A program made the translations under genes and the position numbers. A DNA stretch of 64,000 nt from the NCBI RefSeq assembly GCF_014199595.1, contig NZ_JACHNX010000001.1:372001-436000 (forward strand), written 5' to 3'. The notes beneath the pieces were generated by a model that saw nothing but the letters and a program-made list of their open reading frames with translations, was not told the DNA's origin and ran no database searches. Below, piece after piece: positions 1-8,459 of the stretch. Source of the DNA: Sphingomonas yabuuchiae (GTDB lineage: Bacteria > Pseudomonadota > Alphaproteobacteria > Sphingomonadales > Sphingomonadaceae). How positions within the stretch are numbered: position 1 is the first letter of the stretch; every line of letters begins with the position of its first letter.

Positions 1-491
1 GCGTGATCATCGGCAAGAAGGGCGCCGACATCGAAAAGCTTCGCAAGAAGCTGGGTTCGATGACCTCGTCCGACGTGTCGCTGAACATCGTCGAGATCCG
101 CAAGCCCGAGATCGACGCCAAGCTCGTCGCCCAGGGCGTGGCCGACCAGCTGGAGCGCCGTATCGCGTTCCGCCGCGCCATGAAGCGTGCGGTGCAGTCC
201 GCGCTCCGTCTGGGCGCCGAAGGCATCCGTATCACCTGCGGCGGCCGTCTGGGCGGCGCGGAAATCGCGCGTACCGAATGGTATCGTGAAGGCCGCGTTC
301 CGCTGCACACGCTGCGTGCGAACGTCGACTATGCCGAAGCGCAGGCGCACACCGCTTATGGCGTGTGCGGCGTGAAGGTGTGGATCTTCAAGGGCGAGAT
401 CCTGGGCCATGACCCCATGGCGCAGGACCGGCTGATGATGGAGGCTCAGACCTCCGGCGTGCGCCCGGCGCGCGACGATCATCGCCGCTAA
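1..491 (+). CDS. rpsC: 30S ribosomal protein S3, 5' end cut by window edge
   Basis: The visible 162 residues run from the KH-domain loop ([13 protein letters not shown] near the start) through the C-terminal domain ([31 protein letters not shown]). S3 lies on the 30S head at the mRNA entry channel, where it helps unwind mRNA. The family is usually about 210-235 residues, so some 60-70 N-terminal residues lie before base 1 and the first codon seen is internal. It is followed 12 bp later by rplP, as in the S10 operon. Identity is certain from family conservation and order. Confidence 0.97.
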   Translation, partial: VIIGKKGADIEKLRKKLGSMTSSDVSLNIVEIRKPEIDAKLVAQGVADQLERRIAFRRAMKRAVQSALRLGAEGIRITCGGRLGGAEIARTEWYREGRVPLHTLRANVDYAEAQAHTAYGVCGVKVWIFKGEILGHDPMAQDRLMMEAQTSGVRPARDDHRR

Positions 492-503
492 GGATCAAAG
501 AAC

Positions 504-938
504 ATGCTGCAACCAAAGCGCACCAAGTTCCGCAAGGCCTTCAAGGGCCGCATCCACGGCGATGCCAAGGGCGGCACCAGCCTGAACTTCGGTTCCTATG
601 GCCTGAAGGCCATGGAGCCGGAGCGTATCACGGCTCGCCAGATCGAGGCGGCTCGCCGCGCGATCACCCGTCACATCAAGCGCCAGGGTCGTCTCTGGAT
701 CCGCATCTTCCCGGACGTCCCCGTCTCGTCGAAGCCTGCCGAAGTCCGCATGGGCTCGGGTAAGGGTTCGCCGGAATTCTGGGCCGCCCGCGTGAAGCCG
801 GGTCGCATCCTGTTCGAACTCGACGGTGTCGACGGCCCGCTGGCCGCCGAGGCATTCGAGCGCGCGGCGATGAAGCTGCCCATCAAGACCAAGGTCGTTG
901 CCCGTCTGGGCGACACCTCGCACCTCGGAGGCGAGTAA
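504..938 (+). CDS. rplP: 50S ribosomal protein L16
   Basis: This 144-residue protein has the typical L16 start ([16 protein letters not shown]) and the conserved core [21 protein letters not shown] and [21 protein letters not shown]16 sits near the A site and peptidyl-transferase centre of the 50S subunit and helps position tRNA. Length is close to the usual 136-140. Its TAA shares its last A with the ATG of rpmC, so the two are translationally coupled. It is a middle gene of the S10 operon. Confidence 0.98.
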   Translation: MLQPKRTKFRKAFKGRIHGDAKGGTSLNFGSYGLKAMEPERITARQIEAARRAITRHIKRQGRLWIRIFPDVPVSSKPAEVRMGSGKGSPEFWAARVKPGRILFELDGVDGPLAAEAFERAAMKLPIKTKVVARLGDTSHLGGE

Positions 939-1138
939 TGGCCAAGACTGAATATACCGGCCAGAGCGACGACCAGCTCGTCGAGGCGCTGGGCAACCTG
1001 AAGCGTGAGCAGTTCAACCTGCGCTTCCAGGCGGCCACGAGCCAGCTCGAAAAGCCCAGCCGGGTCAAGGAAGTCCGTCGCGACATCGCGCGGATCAAGA
1101 CCATCCAGGCGCAGCGCACCGCTGCGGCTGCCAAGTAA
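938..1138 (+). CDS. rpmC: 50S ribosomal protein L29
   Basis: This is a 66-residue, largely helical protein with the L29 signature around [21 protein letters not shown] and RDIARIKT. L29 lies at the polypeptide exit tunnel near L23, a docking area for trigger factor and SRP. Its start overlaps the rplP stop by one base, and rpsQ begins 12 bp after its stop. The order rplP-rpmC-rpsQ is that of the end of the S10 operon. Nothing unusual is seen. Confidence 0.97.
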   Translation: MAKTEYTGQSDDQLVEALGNLKREQFNLRFQAATSQLEKPSRVKEVRRDIARIKTIQAQRTAAAAK

Positions 1139-1150
1139 GGACCGAGACAC

Positions 1151-1423
1151 ATGCCGAAGCGCGTGCTGACCGGGGTGATTGTCTCGGACAAGACCGACAA
1201 GACGGTCGTCGTCAATGTGGAGCGGAAGGTTAAGCACCCCCTCTACGGCAAGATCATCCGTCGGTCGAAGAAGTACCACGCCCATGACGAGGCGAACGAG
1301 TACAAGGCCGGTGAGACGGTGCGGATCGAAGAGACCGCCCCGATCTCGAAGCTGAAGACCTGGAAGGTCGTCGAGCGGGTCGATACCCATATGACGCCGG
1401 AACGGGCCTCGGCCGAGGGCTGA
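1151..1423 (+). CDS. rpsQ: 30S ribosomal protein S17
   Basis: This 90-residue S17 starts [21 protein letters not shown], the OB-fold region that binds 16S rRNA, and contains [19 protein letters not shown]. It is slightly longer than the E. coli protein (84) because of a C-terminal tail ending in [12 protein letters not shown]. It is the last gene of the S10 block. A 234-bp gap with two hairpins separates it from rplN, whereas most other neighbours in this block are within 12 bp or overlap. Confidence 0.97.
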   Translation: MPKRVLTGVIVSDKTDKTVVVNVERKVKHPLYGKIIRRSKKYHAHDEANEYKAGETVRIEETAPISKLKTWKVVERVDTHMTPERASAEG

Positions 1424-1438
1424 ACCCTTTGACTTCGG

Positions 1439-1469
1439 ACCCCGTCTCTCCGGATCGGAGGGGCGGGGT
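1439..1469 (+). other. Hairpin downstream of rpsQ
   Basis: Two 14-base arms (1439-1452 and 1456-1469) pair with only G-U wobbles as irregularities around a GAT loop. The following bases TCGGATTTG are only moderately T-rich, so it is a poor intrinsic terminator by itself. It may protect the 3' end of the S10 transcript or assist the stronger hairpin at 1568. Confidence 0.5.
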
Positions 1470-1567
1470 TCGGATTTGAGGGCGCCCTTCGGGGCAAAGA
1501 GCGGATTGGTCGAAAGCGGCGGGGCGACTCGCTTGCCTTTCGAGCCAGGAGTGGCTATGGGGCCTCT

Positions 1568-1605
1568 CCCCCTGGCGCGGACACCCGCGCCGGGGGTCGT
1601 TTTTT
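1568..1605 (+). terminator. Intrinsic terminator between the S10 and spc blocks
   Basis: Arms 1568-1580 (CCCCC, bulged T, GGCGCGG) and 1585-1596 (CCGCGCC, GGGGG) enclose an ACAC loop and are followed by TCGTTTTTT. This is a strong GC stem plus T-tract. It lies after rpsQ and 52 bp before rplN, at the classical S10/spc junction. Either it ends the S10 transcript, or it acts as an attenuator in the leader of the spc transcript if the promoter lies upstream. I could not place a convincing promoter. Confidence 0.7.
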
Positions 1606-1657
1606 AAGGCGGGGTTGGGTCGGTATCCTCCCCCAGAAGAGAGAAGGAAGCGGATCC

Positions 1658-2026
1658 ATGATCCAGATGCAGTCCAATCTCGACGTCGCTGACAACAGCG
1701 GCGCGAAGCGGGTGCAGTGCATCAAGGTGCTGGGCGGCTCGAAGCGCCGTACGGCATCGGTCGGCGACATCATCGTCGTCAGCGTCAAGGAAGCGCAGCC
1801 GCGTGGCCGCGTGAAGAAGGGCGACGTTCACCGCGCGGTGATCGTGCGTACCGCCAAGGATATCCGTCGCGCCGACGGTTCGGTGATCCGTTTCGACGGT
1901 AACGCCGCCGTGCTGGTCAACAAGAACGAGGAGCCGATCGGCACCCGTATCTTTGGCCCGGTCGTGCGTGAGCTTCGCGGTAAGAAGCACATGAAGATCA
2001 TCTCGCTGGCGCCGGAGGTTTTGTAA
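1658..2026 (+). CDS. rplN: 50S ribosomal protein L14
   Basis: This 122-residue protein is co-linear with L14: [19 protein letters not shown] at the N-terminus, then [22 protein letters not shown] and ENAAVLVN-like and [13 protein letters not shown] segments. L14 contributes to the intersubunit bridge and the GTPase-factor binding face of the 50S subunit. AGAGAGAAGGAAG upstream supplies a ribosome binding site. It is the first gene of the spc block and overlaps rplX by one base. Confidence 0.98.
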   Translation: MIQMQSNLDVADNSGAKRVQCIKVLGGSKRRTASVGDIIVVSVKEAQPRGRVKKGDVHRAVIVRTAKDIRRADGSVIRFDGNAAVLVNKNEEPIGTRIFGPVVRELRGKKHMKIISLAPEVL

Positions 2027-2343
2027 TGGCCGCTGCACGCATCAAGAAGGGTGACAAGGTCATCGTCCTGTCCGGCAAGGACAAGGGCAAGACCGGCACC
2101 GTGTCGCTGGCGATGCCGAAGGACGGCAAGGTCGTCGTGGACGGCGTCAACATCGCCACCCGTCACCGCAAGCCGACCCAGGCGAACCCGCAGGGTGGCC
2201 TGGAGCGCACCGCTGCTCCGCTGCACATCTCGAAGGTTGCGCACGTGACCGCCGATGGCAAGCCGACCCGCGTCCGTTTCGAGACGCAGGATGGCAAGAA
2301 GGTCCGCGTGGCCGTCAAGACCGGGGAGAAGATCGATGGCTGA
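2026..2343 (+). CDS. rplX: 50S ribosomal protein L24
   Basis: This 105-residue L24 carries the KOW motif near the N-terminus ([19 protein letters not shown]) and the [19 protein letters not shown] segment. L24 is an assembly initiator that binds the 5' end of 23S rRNA. ATG shares one base with the rplN stop, and its own stop lies 8 bp inside rplE, which indicates tight translational coupling through rplN-rplX-rplE. Confidence 0.97.
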   Translation: MAAARIKKGDKVIVLSGKDKGKTGTVSLAMPKDGKVVVDGVNIATRHRKPTQANPQGGLERTAAPLHISKVAHVTADGKPTRVRFETQDGKKVRVAVKTGEKIDG

Positions 2344-2917
2344 TTACAAGCCCCGCATGAAGGCTATCTATGATGATAGCATCGTCAAGGCGATGACCGA
2401 CAAGTTCGGTTACAAGAACGTCAACGAGATCCCCCGGATCGAAAAGATCGTGCTCAACATGGGCGTGGGCGAAGCGACGCAGGACAAGAAGCGCGTCGAC
2501 CAGGCCGCCTCCGAGATGGAGCTGATCGCGGGTCAGAAGCCCGTCATCACCAAGGCGAAGAAGTCGATCGCGCAGTTCAAGCTGCGTGAAGGCATGCCGA
2601 TCGGTGTGAAGGTCACGCTGCGTCGCGAGCGCATGTACGAGTTCCTGGACCGCTTCATCACGATCGCGCTGCCGCGCGTTCGCGACTTCCGCGGCCTGAA
2701 CCCGAAGTCCTTCGACGGTCGCGGCAACTATGCCTGCGGCATCAAGGAACAGATCATCTTCCCCGAAATCAACTATGACCGCATCGACAAGGTGCGCGGC
2801 ATGGATGTGATCGTGACCACCTCGGCGAAGACCGACGACGAAGCGCGCGAGCTGCTCCGTCTGTTCGGCTTCCCGTTCCCCAAGGAAGACGCTGCCGACG
2901 AGAAGAAGGCGGCGTAA
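2336..2917 (+). CDS. rplE: 50S ribosomal protein L5
   Basis: This 193-residue protein begins [20 protein letters not shown] and carries L5 motifs [33 protein letters not shown] and [20 protein letters not shown]5 binds 5S rRNA and contacts P-site tRNA. The frame stays open upstream to 2255, but the ATG at 2336 matches the family start and overlaps the end of rplX by 8 bp, so it was chosen. A lysine/alanine-rich tail makes it a little longer than E. coli L5 (179). Confidence 0.97.
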   Translation: MADYKPRMKAIYDDSIVKAMTDKFGYKNVNEIPRIEKIVLNMGVGEATQDKKRVDQAASEMELIAGQKPVITKAKKSIAQFKLREGMPIGVKVTLRRERMYEFLDRFITIALPRVRDFRGLNPKSFDGRGNYACGIKEQIIFPEINYDRIDKVRGMDVIVTTSAKTDDEARELLRLFGFPFPKEDAADEKKAA

Positions 2918-2974
2918 CCGGACTGCCCCCTCTCCACGCCGGGGAGGGGGTCCTTACAGAAAGAGCTTAAGTCC

Positions 2975-3280
2975 ATGGCGAAACTGAGTTCAATCAATAA
3001 GAACGAGAAGCGTCGCGCTCTCGTCAAGAAGTATGCGGGCAAGTACGCGAAGCTGAAGGCGATCGCGAACGACCAGAGCCTCGATGAGACCGAGCGTCTG
3101 ATCGCGCGCCTCAAGATGGCCGAGATCCCCCGCAACGGCAATCCGACCCGTATCCGCAACCGTTGCGAGATCACCGGTCGTCCGCGTGCGTATTACCGCA
3201 AGTTCCGTCTCGCTCGCGTCATGCTGCGTGAACTGGCCAACAAGGGCCAGATCCCCGGCGTCACCAAGTCGAGCTGGTAA
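2975..3280 (+). CDS. rpsN: 30S ribosomal protein S14, zinc-free type
   Basis: This 101-residue S14 has [20 protein letters not shown] at the N-terminus and the conserved [20 protein letters not shown] core followed by [11 protein letters not shown]. Only one cysteine is present and no CxxC pair, so it is the long, zinc-independent form. S14 is in the 30S head. It follows rplE after 57 bp that contain a short GC hairpin (about 2926-2950) without a T-tract, and is 12 bp from rpsH. Confidence 0.97.
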   Translation: MAKLSSINKNEKRRALVKKYAGKYAKLKAIANDQSLDETERLIARLKMAEIPRNGNPTRIRNRCEITGRPRAYYRKFRLARVMLRELANKGQIPGVTKSSW

Positions 3281-3292
3281 GGACCATTTGAG

Positions 3293-3688
3293 ATGGCAGT
3301 GACCGATCCCCTGGGTGACTTGCTCACCCGCATCCGCAACGGCCAGCGCGCGCGCAAGGACTCCGTCCTGACGCCTGCGTCGAAGCTGCGCGTCCGCGTG
3401 CTCGACGTGCTTCAGCGCGAGGGCTATATCCGTGGCTACAGCGAAGAGCAGATGGGCCCCGCGGCCGGCATCCGCATCGAGCTGAAGTATTTCGAAGGCC
3501 AGCCCGCGATCAAGCATGTCGCGCGCGTGTCGAAGCCCGGCCGCCGTATCTATTCGGGCGCGCAGGACCTTCCCCGCGTTCGCAACGGCCTGGGCATCAC
3601 CATCGTGTCGACGCCGCGTGGCGTTCTGTCGGACGCCGAAGCGCGTGAGCAGAACGTCGGTGGTGAAGTCCTGGCGGAGGTGTTCTGA
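3293..3688 (+). CDS. rpsH: 30S ribosomal protein S8
   Basis: This 131-residue S8 begins with [20 protein letters not shown] and ends with the rRNA-binding segment [20 protein letters not shown]...[10 protein letters not shown]8 binds helix 21 of 16S rRNA early in assembly. In E. coli it is also the spc operon translational repressor; whether that holds here cannot be read from the sequence. Its TGA shares a base with the rplF ATG. Confidence 0.98.
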   Translation: MAVTDPLGDLLTRIRNGQRARKDSVLTPASKLRVRVLDVLQREGYIRGYSEEQMGPAAGIRIELKYFEGQPAIKHVARVSKPGRRIYSGAQDLPRVRNGLGITIVSTPRGVLSDAEAREQNVGGEVLAEVF

Positions 3689-4221
3689 TGAGCCGCATCG
3701 GTAAGAAGGCGGTCCCGGTTCCGGCCGGCGTCACCGCGACCATCGCCGACAAGGTGCTGAGCGTGAAGGGTCCCAAGGGCACCCTCTCCATGCCGCTCGC
3801 CGACGAGATCACCTATGACGTCCAGGCGGACGCCATCGCGGTGCAGCCTGCCAACGCCACGAAGCGCGCCCGCGCGTTCTGGGGCATGCAGCGCACCATG
3901 GTGCAGAACCTCGTCACCGGCGTGACCGCAGGCTTCTCGAAGAAGCTGGTCATCACCGGCGTCGGCTACCGCGCCGCCGCGCAGGGCAAGACCCTGAAGC
4001 TGCAGCTCGGCTACAGCCACGACGTCAACATCGACGTGCCGGAAGGCCTCGAGGTGAAGACGCCGGATGCCACCACCGTCGAAATCAGCGGTGCGGACAA
4101 GCAGAAGGTCGGCCAGCTGGCCGCCGAGATCCGCCGCTGGCGCAAGCCCGAGCCGTATAAGGGCAAGGGCATCAAGTACGACGGCGAGTTCATCTTCCGC
4201 AAGGAAGGGAAGAAGAAGTAA
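3688..4221 (+). CDS. rplF: 50S ribosomal protein L6
   Basis: This 177-residue L6 starts [19 protein letters not shown], has the duplicated L6 fold ([20 protein letters not shown] marks the second half) and ends with the signature [20 protein letters not shown]6 lies near the GTPase-associated centre and the sarcin-ricin loop. It overlaps rpsH and rplR by one base on each side. Confidence 0.98.
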   Translation: MSRIGKKAVPVPAGVTATIADKVLSVKGPKGTLSMPLADEITYDVQADAIAVQPANATKRARAFWGMQRTMVQNLVTGVTAGFSKKLVITGVGYRAAAQGKTLKLQLGYSHDVNIDVPEGLEVKTPDATTVEISGADKQKVGQLAAEIRRWRKPEPYKGKGIKYDGEFIFRKEGKKK

Positions 4222-4577
4222 TGACCAAGGGTCTCTCTCTTTTCGAGAAGCGCCGTCGGCGCAACCGTACCGCGCTGCGTGCGCGTGCGGGCACCCGTCC
4301 GCGCCTGTCGGTGCATCGCTCGGGCAAGCACATCTATGCCCAGGTGATCGACGACGAGGCAGGTCGTACCGTGGCTTCGGCCTCGACGCTGGAGAAGGAC
4401 GCACGCGGCCAGTCGGGCGCGAACGTCGCAGCGGCGAGCGAAGTCGGCAAGCGCGTGGCCGAGAAGGCCAAGGCCGCCGGCGTCACCCAGGTCGTTTTCG
4501 ACCGTGGCGGCTTCCTGTTCCACGGTCGCGTCAAGGCGCTGGCCGAGGCGGCACGCGAAGCGGGATTGGAGTTCTAA
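4221..4577 (+). CDS. rplR: 50S ribosomal protein L18
   Basis: This 118-residue L18 carries [21 protein letters not shown] and the C-terminal [28 protein letters not shown] typical of the family. It binds 5S rRNA together with L5. The ATG overlaps the rplF stop by one base, and rpsE starts one base after its TAA. Confidence 0.98.
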   Translation: MTKGLSLFEKRRRRNRTALRARAGTRPRLSVHRSGKHIYAQVIDDEAGRTVASASTLEKDARGQSGANVAAASEVGKRVAEKAKAAGVTQVVFDRGGFLFHGRVKALAEAAREAGLEF

Positions 4578-4578
4578 T

Positions 4579-5298
4579 ATGGCTGACGAGAACAACGTGG
4601 CCGTTGCCGGTGCCGAAGGTGCCGCGCAGGACGCGACCCAGGGTCGTGGTCCCCGGGGCGGCCGTGGCCGTGGTCCGGGCGGTGGTGATCGCGGCCGCGG
4701 CGGCCGTGACGGCAACCGTGGTCGTCGCGACGACCGTCGCGGTGGCACCGAGGAGCAGGGCGAAGAGCTGATCGAAAAGCTCGTCCACATCAACCGCGTC
4801 TCGAAGACCGTGAAGGGCGGTAAGCGTTTCGGCTTCGCCGCGCTCGTCGTGGTCGGCGACGGCAAGGGACGTGCGGGCTTCGGTCATGGCAAGGCGCGCG
4901 AAGTGCCGGAAGCCATCTCGAAGGCGACGGCTGCCGCCAAGAAGGCGATGGTCCGCGTTCCGCTGAAGGACGGTCGCACGCTGCATCATGATGGCAACGG
5001 CCATTTCGGTGCGGGCCGCGTGACGGTGCGTTCGGCCCCGCAGGGTACCGGCATCATCGCCGGTGGTCCGATGCGCGCCATCTTCGAATCGCTCGGCGTT
5101 GCCGACGTGGTGACGAAGTCGGTCGGTACGTCGAACCCGTACAACATGATCCGTGCCACCTTCGAAGCGCTGGGCGACCAGACTTCGCCGAAGGCGGTGG
5201 CGCAGCGTCGTGGCAAGAAGATCGCCGACCTGCTGGGTCGCGGTCACGGTGCCACCCAGCAGACTGCCGAGGCGGAAGCCGCGGCCGTCGTGGAGTAA
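4579..5298 (+). CDS. rpsE: 30S ribosomal protein S5 with RGG-rich N-terminal extension
   Basis: This 239-residue S5 has the standard core ([54 protein letters not shown]). Ahead of it, residues about 20-57 are Gly/Arg-rich with repeated RGG, GRG and GGDRGRGG units; E. coli S5 is 167 residues. S5 works in decoding fidelity and at the mRNA entry site. The frame is open upstream to 4504, but the ATG at 4579, one base after the rplR stop, gives MADENN and is preferred. The extension could add RNA contacts (inference). Confidence 0.96.
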   Translation: MADENNVAVAGAEGAAQDATQGRGPRGGRGRGPGGGDRGRGGRDGNRGRRDDRRGGTEEQGEELIEKLVHINRVSKTVKGGKRFGFAALVVVGDGKGRAGFGHGKAREVPEAISKATAAAKKAMVRVPLKDGRTLHHDGNGHFGAGRVTVRSAPQGTGIIAGGPMRAIFESLGVADVVTKSVGTSNPYNMIRATFEALGDQTSPKAVAQRRGKKIADLLGRGHGATQQTAEAEAAAVVE

Positions 5299-5304
5299 GC
5301 GACC

Positions 5305-5481
5305 ATGGCTACCATCAAGATCAAGCAGACCGGTTCGCCGATCCGCCGCACCAAGGACCAGCGCGCGACTCTCGTCGGCCTGGGCCTGAACAAGATGCAC
5401 AAGGTCTCCGAGCTTCAGGACAGCCCTGAAGTCCGCGGCATGATCCGCAAGGTGCAGCACATGGTTCAGGTGGTGGACTGA
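5305..5481 (+). CDS. rpmD: 50S ribosomal protein L30
   Basis: A 58-residue gene lies 6 bp after rpsE. Translation begins [20 protein letters not shown], then [19 protein letters not shown] and [12 protein letters not shown], the bacterial L30 pattern. L30 is a small 50S protein at the base of the subunit. It is followed by a 148-bp gap with a strong hairpin-T-tract before rplO, an unusual break in the spc order. Confidence 0.97.
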   Translation: MATIKIKQTGSPIRRTKDQRATLVGLGLNKMHKVSELQDSPEVRGMIRKVQHMVQVVD

Positions 5482-5534
5482 GGCTTGTCGTAAGACAGAC
5501 TCACATCCGTCACATTGAACAGTGACAAACACGG

Positions 5535-5566
5535 GGAAGGGGGCTATGCGGCCCCCTTCCTTTTAT
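5535..5566 (+). terminator. Terminator or attenuator between rpmD and rplO
   Basis: The arms GGAAGGGGGC (5535-5544) and GCCCCCTTCC (5551-5560) form a perfect 10-bp stem around TATGCG and are followed by TTTTATC. It sits inside what is normally one uninterrupted spc transcript. It could reduce transcription of rplO-secY relative to the upstream small-protein genes. No clear promoter follows it before rplO. Confidence 0.75.
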
Positions 5567-5629
5567 CTAGCGGCCGCGATTCTCAACCATCACGGCCATG
5601 CGCGAAACAAGCGAAAGCGAGTGCAAATC

Positions 5630-6160
5630 ATGAAGCTGAACGAACTTTTCGACAACCAGGGTGCCCGCAAGTCCAAGATCCGCGTCGGTCGCGGTATCGG
5701 TTCGGGCAAGGGCAAGACCGGTGGTCGCGGCGTCAAGGGTCAGAAGAGCCGTGAGGGCGTGTCCATCGCGGGCTTCGAGGGCGGTCAGATGCCGCTCCAC
5801 ATGCGTCTGCCGAAGCGTGGCTTCAACAACATCTTCGCCAAGGACTATGCCGAGGTGAACCTGGGCGCGATCCAGAAGGCGATCGACTCGGGCAAGCTGA
5901 AGACCGACGGCACGATCGACCATGCCGCGCTGAAGGCCGCCGGCCTGGCGCGTGGCGGCAAGGACGGCGTGCGTCTGCTCGGCAAGGGCGAGCTGACGAC
6001 CAAGCTGTCGTTCGTCGTGCAGGGCGTGTCGGCTTCGGCGCGTGAAGCGGTCGAGAAGGCCGGTGGTTCGGTCGACGTGCCGCACGTCGTGCCCGCCGCC
6101 GAGAAGGCCGCCGCGAAGAAGGGCCAGGCCCGCGCCGCGAAGCTCGCCGCCAAGGCCTGA
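5630..6160 (+). CDS. rplO: 50S ribosomal protein L15
   Basis: The 176-residue L15 begins [20 protein letters not shown] with the long Gly/Lys/Arg-rich extension [20 protein letters not shown] that threads into 23S r[13 protein letters not shown] follows. The frame is open to 5522, but the ATG at 5630 starts at the conserved residue. The C-terminus ends in a Lys/Ala tail, making it longer than E. coli L15 (144). It is flanked on both sides by terminator-like hairpins. Confidence 0.97.
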   Translation: MKLNELFDNQGARKSKIRVGRGIGSGKGKTGGRGVKGQKSREGVSIAGFEGGQMPLHMRLPKRGFNNIFAKDYAEVNLGAIQKAIDSGKLKTDGTIDHAALKAAGLARGGKDGVRLLGKGELTTKLSFVVQGVSASAREAVEKAGGSVDVPHVVPAAEKAAAKKGQARAAKLAAKA

Positions 6161-6170
6161 ACCGGATAGG

Positions 6171-6219
6171 ATCCGCCGCTGTCGAACGGCTTTGCGCCGG
6201 GGTGACAGCGGCGGATTTT
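6171..6219 (+). terminator. Terminator-like hairpin between rplO and secY
   Basis: ATCCGCCGCTGTC (6171-6183) pairs perfectly with GACAGCGGCGGAT (6204-6216) across a 20-base loop, and TTTG follows. The stem is very stable, but the T-tract is short. It would end or thin transcription after rplO. Confidence 0.65.
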
Positions 6220-6228
6220 GCATCCGGG

Positions 6229-6257
6229 TTAGACAAGCGCGTCTTCGCGCCTATATG
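6229..6257 (+). promoter_or_regulatory. Candidate sigma-70-type promoter upstream of secY
   Basis: TTAGAC (6229-6234) is separated by exactly 17 bp from TATATG (6252-6257), about 60 bp before the secY start. It would give secY-adk an independent promoter after the rplO terminator. Both boxes deviate from consensus, so this is a candidate only. Confidence 0.45.
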
Positions 6258-6259
6258 AG

Positions 6260-6294
6260 CGGCGGGGCGGTTCAAAACGCATCCCGCCGTTTTT
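6260..6294 (+). terminator. Second hairpin with T-tract before secY
   Basis: CGGCGGG (6260-6266) pairs with CCCGCCG (6283-6289) and TTTTT follows (6290-6294). Its left arm starts about where a transcript from the 6229 promoter would begin, so it would act mainly on read-through from rplO. It may be the second of a tandem pair. Confidence 0.5.
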
Positions 6295-6318
6295 CGTTTC
6301 CAGGATAACGCAACAGCT

Positions 6319-7683
6319 ATGGCATCCGCAGCCGACCAGATGGCGCAAAGCATCAGCCTGGCGAAATTCGCCAAGGCCACCGACCTCAAGAAGCGGCTGT
6401 GGTTCACCATCGGCGCGCTGATCGTCTTCCGCCTGCTCAGCTATGTTCCGCTGCCGGGCGTCGACCCGACCGCGCTGGGCCTGCTGAGCCAGAAGACCAC
6501 GGGCGGCGTGCTCGACTTCTTCAACACCTTCTCGGGCGGTTCGCTCAGCCGCATGTCGCTGATCGCGCTCGGCGTGATGCCGTACATCACGGCGTCGATC
6601 GTCGTGCAGCTCGCGACCTCGCTGAGCCCGCAGCTCGCCGCCATCAAGAAGGAAGGCGAGAGCGGCCGTAAGAAGCTGAACCAATATACCCGCTACGGCA
6701 CCGTGCTGCTGACCGCGATCCAGGGCTATTTCATCGCCGTAGGTCTCGAGACGCTGGGCGCCAGCCAGGGCATCCAGGCGGTGATCGAGCCGGGCATGAC
6801 CTTCCGCATCGCGGCGGTCATCTCGCTGATCGGCGGTACGATGTTCCTGATGTGGCTGGGTGAGCAGATCACCAGCCGCGGCATCGGCAACGGCGTGTCG
6901 CTGATCATCATGGCGGGTATCGTCGCGCATCTGCCGACCACGCTGGTCAACCTGCTCGAAGGCGGCCGTACCGGCAGCATCGATCCGGTCCGCCTGATCG
7001 GCATCATCGTCGCGGTCGTCGTCCTGATCCTGTTCATCTGCTTCATGGAGCGTGCGCAGCGCCGCATCCTGATCCAGTATCCGAAGCGCGCGACGCAGCG
7101 GGGCATGCAGGCCGATCGCAGCCACCTGCCGCTGAAGATCAACACGGCGGGGGTGATCCCTCCGATCTTCGCCTCGTCGCTGCTGCTGATGCCGCTGACC
7201 ATCTCGCAGTTTGCGGGCCAGCGCGTCGCGGGCGAGAGCCGCTGGGGCGACTTCATCATCAGCCTGAACCAGTATCTGCAGCACGGCAGCCCCGTGTACA
7301 TGCTGCTCTACGGCGCGGGCATCATCTTCTTCTCGTTCTTCTACACCGCGGTTGTCTTCAACCCGGAGGAGACGGCGGACAATCTGAAGCGCTATGGCGG
7401 GTTCATCCCCGGCATCCGTCCGGGCAAGAACACCGAGACCTATCTCGACTATGTGCTGACCCGCATCACGGTGCTGGGCGCGGCCTATCTGACGATCATC
7501 TGTCTGCTGCCGGAATATCTGGTCTCCGCGCTCCAGATTCCCTTCTATCTGGGAGGCACCAGCCTGCTGATCGTCGTCAACGTGACGATGGACACGGTGA
7601 CCCAGATCCAGAGCCACTTGCTGGCGCATCAATATGGCGATCTGATCAAGAAGGCGAAGCTGAAGGGCGGTCGCCTGCGCTGA
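6319..7683 (+). CDS. secY: Sec translocon channel subunit SecY
   Basis: This 454-residue protein is co-linear with SecY, with ten predicted membrane helices. It has a plug-region segment TGGVLDFFNTFSGGSLSRMS, MPYITASIVVQL in helix 2, QLAAIKKEGESGRKKLNQYT in the first cytosolic loop and the SecA/ribosome-binding loop ending GGFIPGIRPGKNTETYLDYV. It forms the inner-membrane channel with SecE and SecG. Usual length is about 440. It is followed 38 bp later by adk, the common alphaproteobacterial order. AGGA upstream (about 6302) is rather far from the ATG. Confidence 0.98.
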   Translation: MASAADQMAQSISLAKFAKATDLKKRLWFTIGALIVFRLLSYVPLPGVDPTALGLLSQKTTGGVLDFFNTFSGGSLSRMSLIALGVMPYITASIVVQLATSLSPQLAAIKKEGESGRKKLNQYTRYGTVLLTAIQGYFIAVGLETLGASQGIQAVIEPGMTFRIAAVISLIGGTMFLMWLGEQITSRGIGNGVSLIIMAGIVAHLPTTLVNLLEGGRTGSIDPVRLIGIIVAVVVLILFICFMERAQRRILIQYPKRATQRGMQADRSHLPLKINTAGVIPPIFASSLLLMPLTISQFAGQRVAGESRWGDFIISLNQYLQHGSPVYMLLYGAGIIFFSFFYTAVVFNPEETADNLKRYGGFIPGIRPGKNTETYLDYVLTRITVLGAAYLTIICLLPEYLVSALQIPFYLGGTSLLIVVNVTMDTVTQIQSHLLAHQYGDLIKKAKLKGGRLR

Positions 7684-7721
7684 GGCGCGGGCGGATTTCA
7701 GGGTAAAGAGGGGAGAGAGAC

Positions 7722-8375
7722 GTGGGCGTGAACATCATCCTGCTGGGACCGCCGGGCGCGGGCAAGGGAACCCAGGCGCAGCGGCTGGTGGCCAATCGCG
7801 GCATGGTGCAGCTGTCGACCGGCGACATGCTGCGCGCGGCGGTCAAGGCGGGCACCCCCGTCGGCCTCCAGGCCAAGGCGGTGATGGACGCGGGCGAGCT
7901 GGTGTCGGACGCGATCGTCTCGGCGCTGATCGGCGAGCGGCTCGACGCGGCCGAGGCGGAAGGCGGCGCGATCTTCGACGGCTATCCCCGGACCGAGGCG
8001 CAGGCCGAGGCATTGGACGTGCTGCTGGCCGAGCGCGGCAAGTCGCTGGATCATGTCATCGAACTGGCGGTCGACGAGGATGCGCTGGTCGAGCGTATTA
8101 CCGGCCGTTTCACCTGCGCCTCGTGCGGGGCGGGCTATCACGACAGCTTCAAGCCGACTCAGGTTGAGGGCGTCTGCGACGTCTGCGGTTCGACCGAGTT
8201 CAAGCGCCGCCCCGACGACAATGCCGAGACGGTGCGCACGCGCATGGCGGAATATCGCGCCAAGACCGCGCCGATCCTGCCGCTCTATGAGGCGCGCGGC
8301 ATCGTGACGCGGGTCGACGGCATGGCGGCGATGGATGCGGTCGGGGCGGAGATCGACGCGATCCTCGATCGCTGA
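7722..8375 (+). CDS. adk: Adenylate kinase, zinc-lid form
   Basis: It interconverts ATP + AMP and 2 ADP in the cytosol. The 217-residue protein has the P-loop GPPGAGKGTQAQRL near residue 8, the AMP-site DGYPRTEAQAEAL, and a long lid with four cysteines (FTCASCGAGYH and GVCDVCGSTEF) predicted to bind zinc. The start is GTG 7722, placed by GGGGAGAG about 7 bp upstream; a second GTG at 7728 would remove two residues. It probably shares a transcript with secY and ends at the terminator at 8401. Confidence 0.97.
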   Translation: MGVNIILLGPPGAGKGTQAQRLVANRGMVQLSTGDMLRAAVKAGTPVGLQAKAVMDAGELVSDAIVSALIGERLDAAEAEGGAIFDGYPRTEAQAEALDVLLAERGKSLDHVIELAVDEDALVERITGRFTCASCGAGYHDSFKPTQVEGVCDVCGSTEFKRRPDDNAETVRTRMAEYRAKTAPILPLYEARGIVTRVDGMAAMDAVGAEIDAILDR

Positions 8376-8400
8376 TCCGAACCAAAGTGTTTGAAGGGGG

Positions 8401-8429
8401 GGCGTTTCCGAAAGGGAGCGCCTCTTTTT
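8401..8429 (+). terminator. Intrinsic terminator after adk
   Basis: GGCGTTTCC (8401-8409) and GGGAGCGCC (8414-8422) pair with two wobbles around a GAAA tetraloop, followed by TCTTTTT. The position 26 bp after the adk stop fits the end of the secY-adk transcript. Confidence 0.8.
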
Positions 8430-8459
8430 CGTTTCGTGTGGACGTGGAGCCGTACGCAA

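Noticed and set aside
6229-7632. A 467-codon frame antisense to secY
   Set aside because: Same reason: Asp/Arg/Gln-rich complement of membrane helices, no recognised domain.
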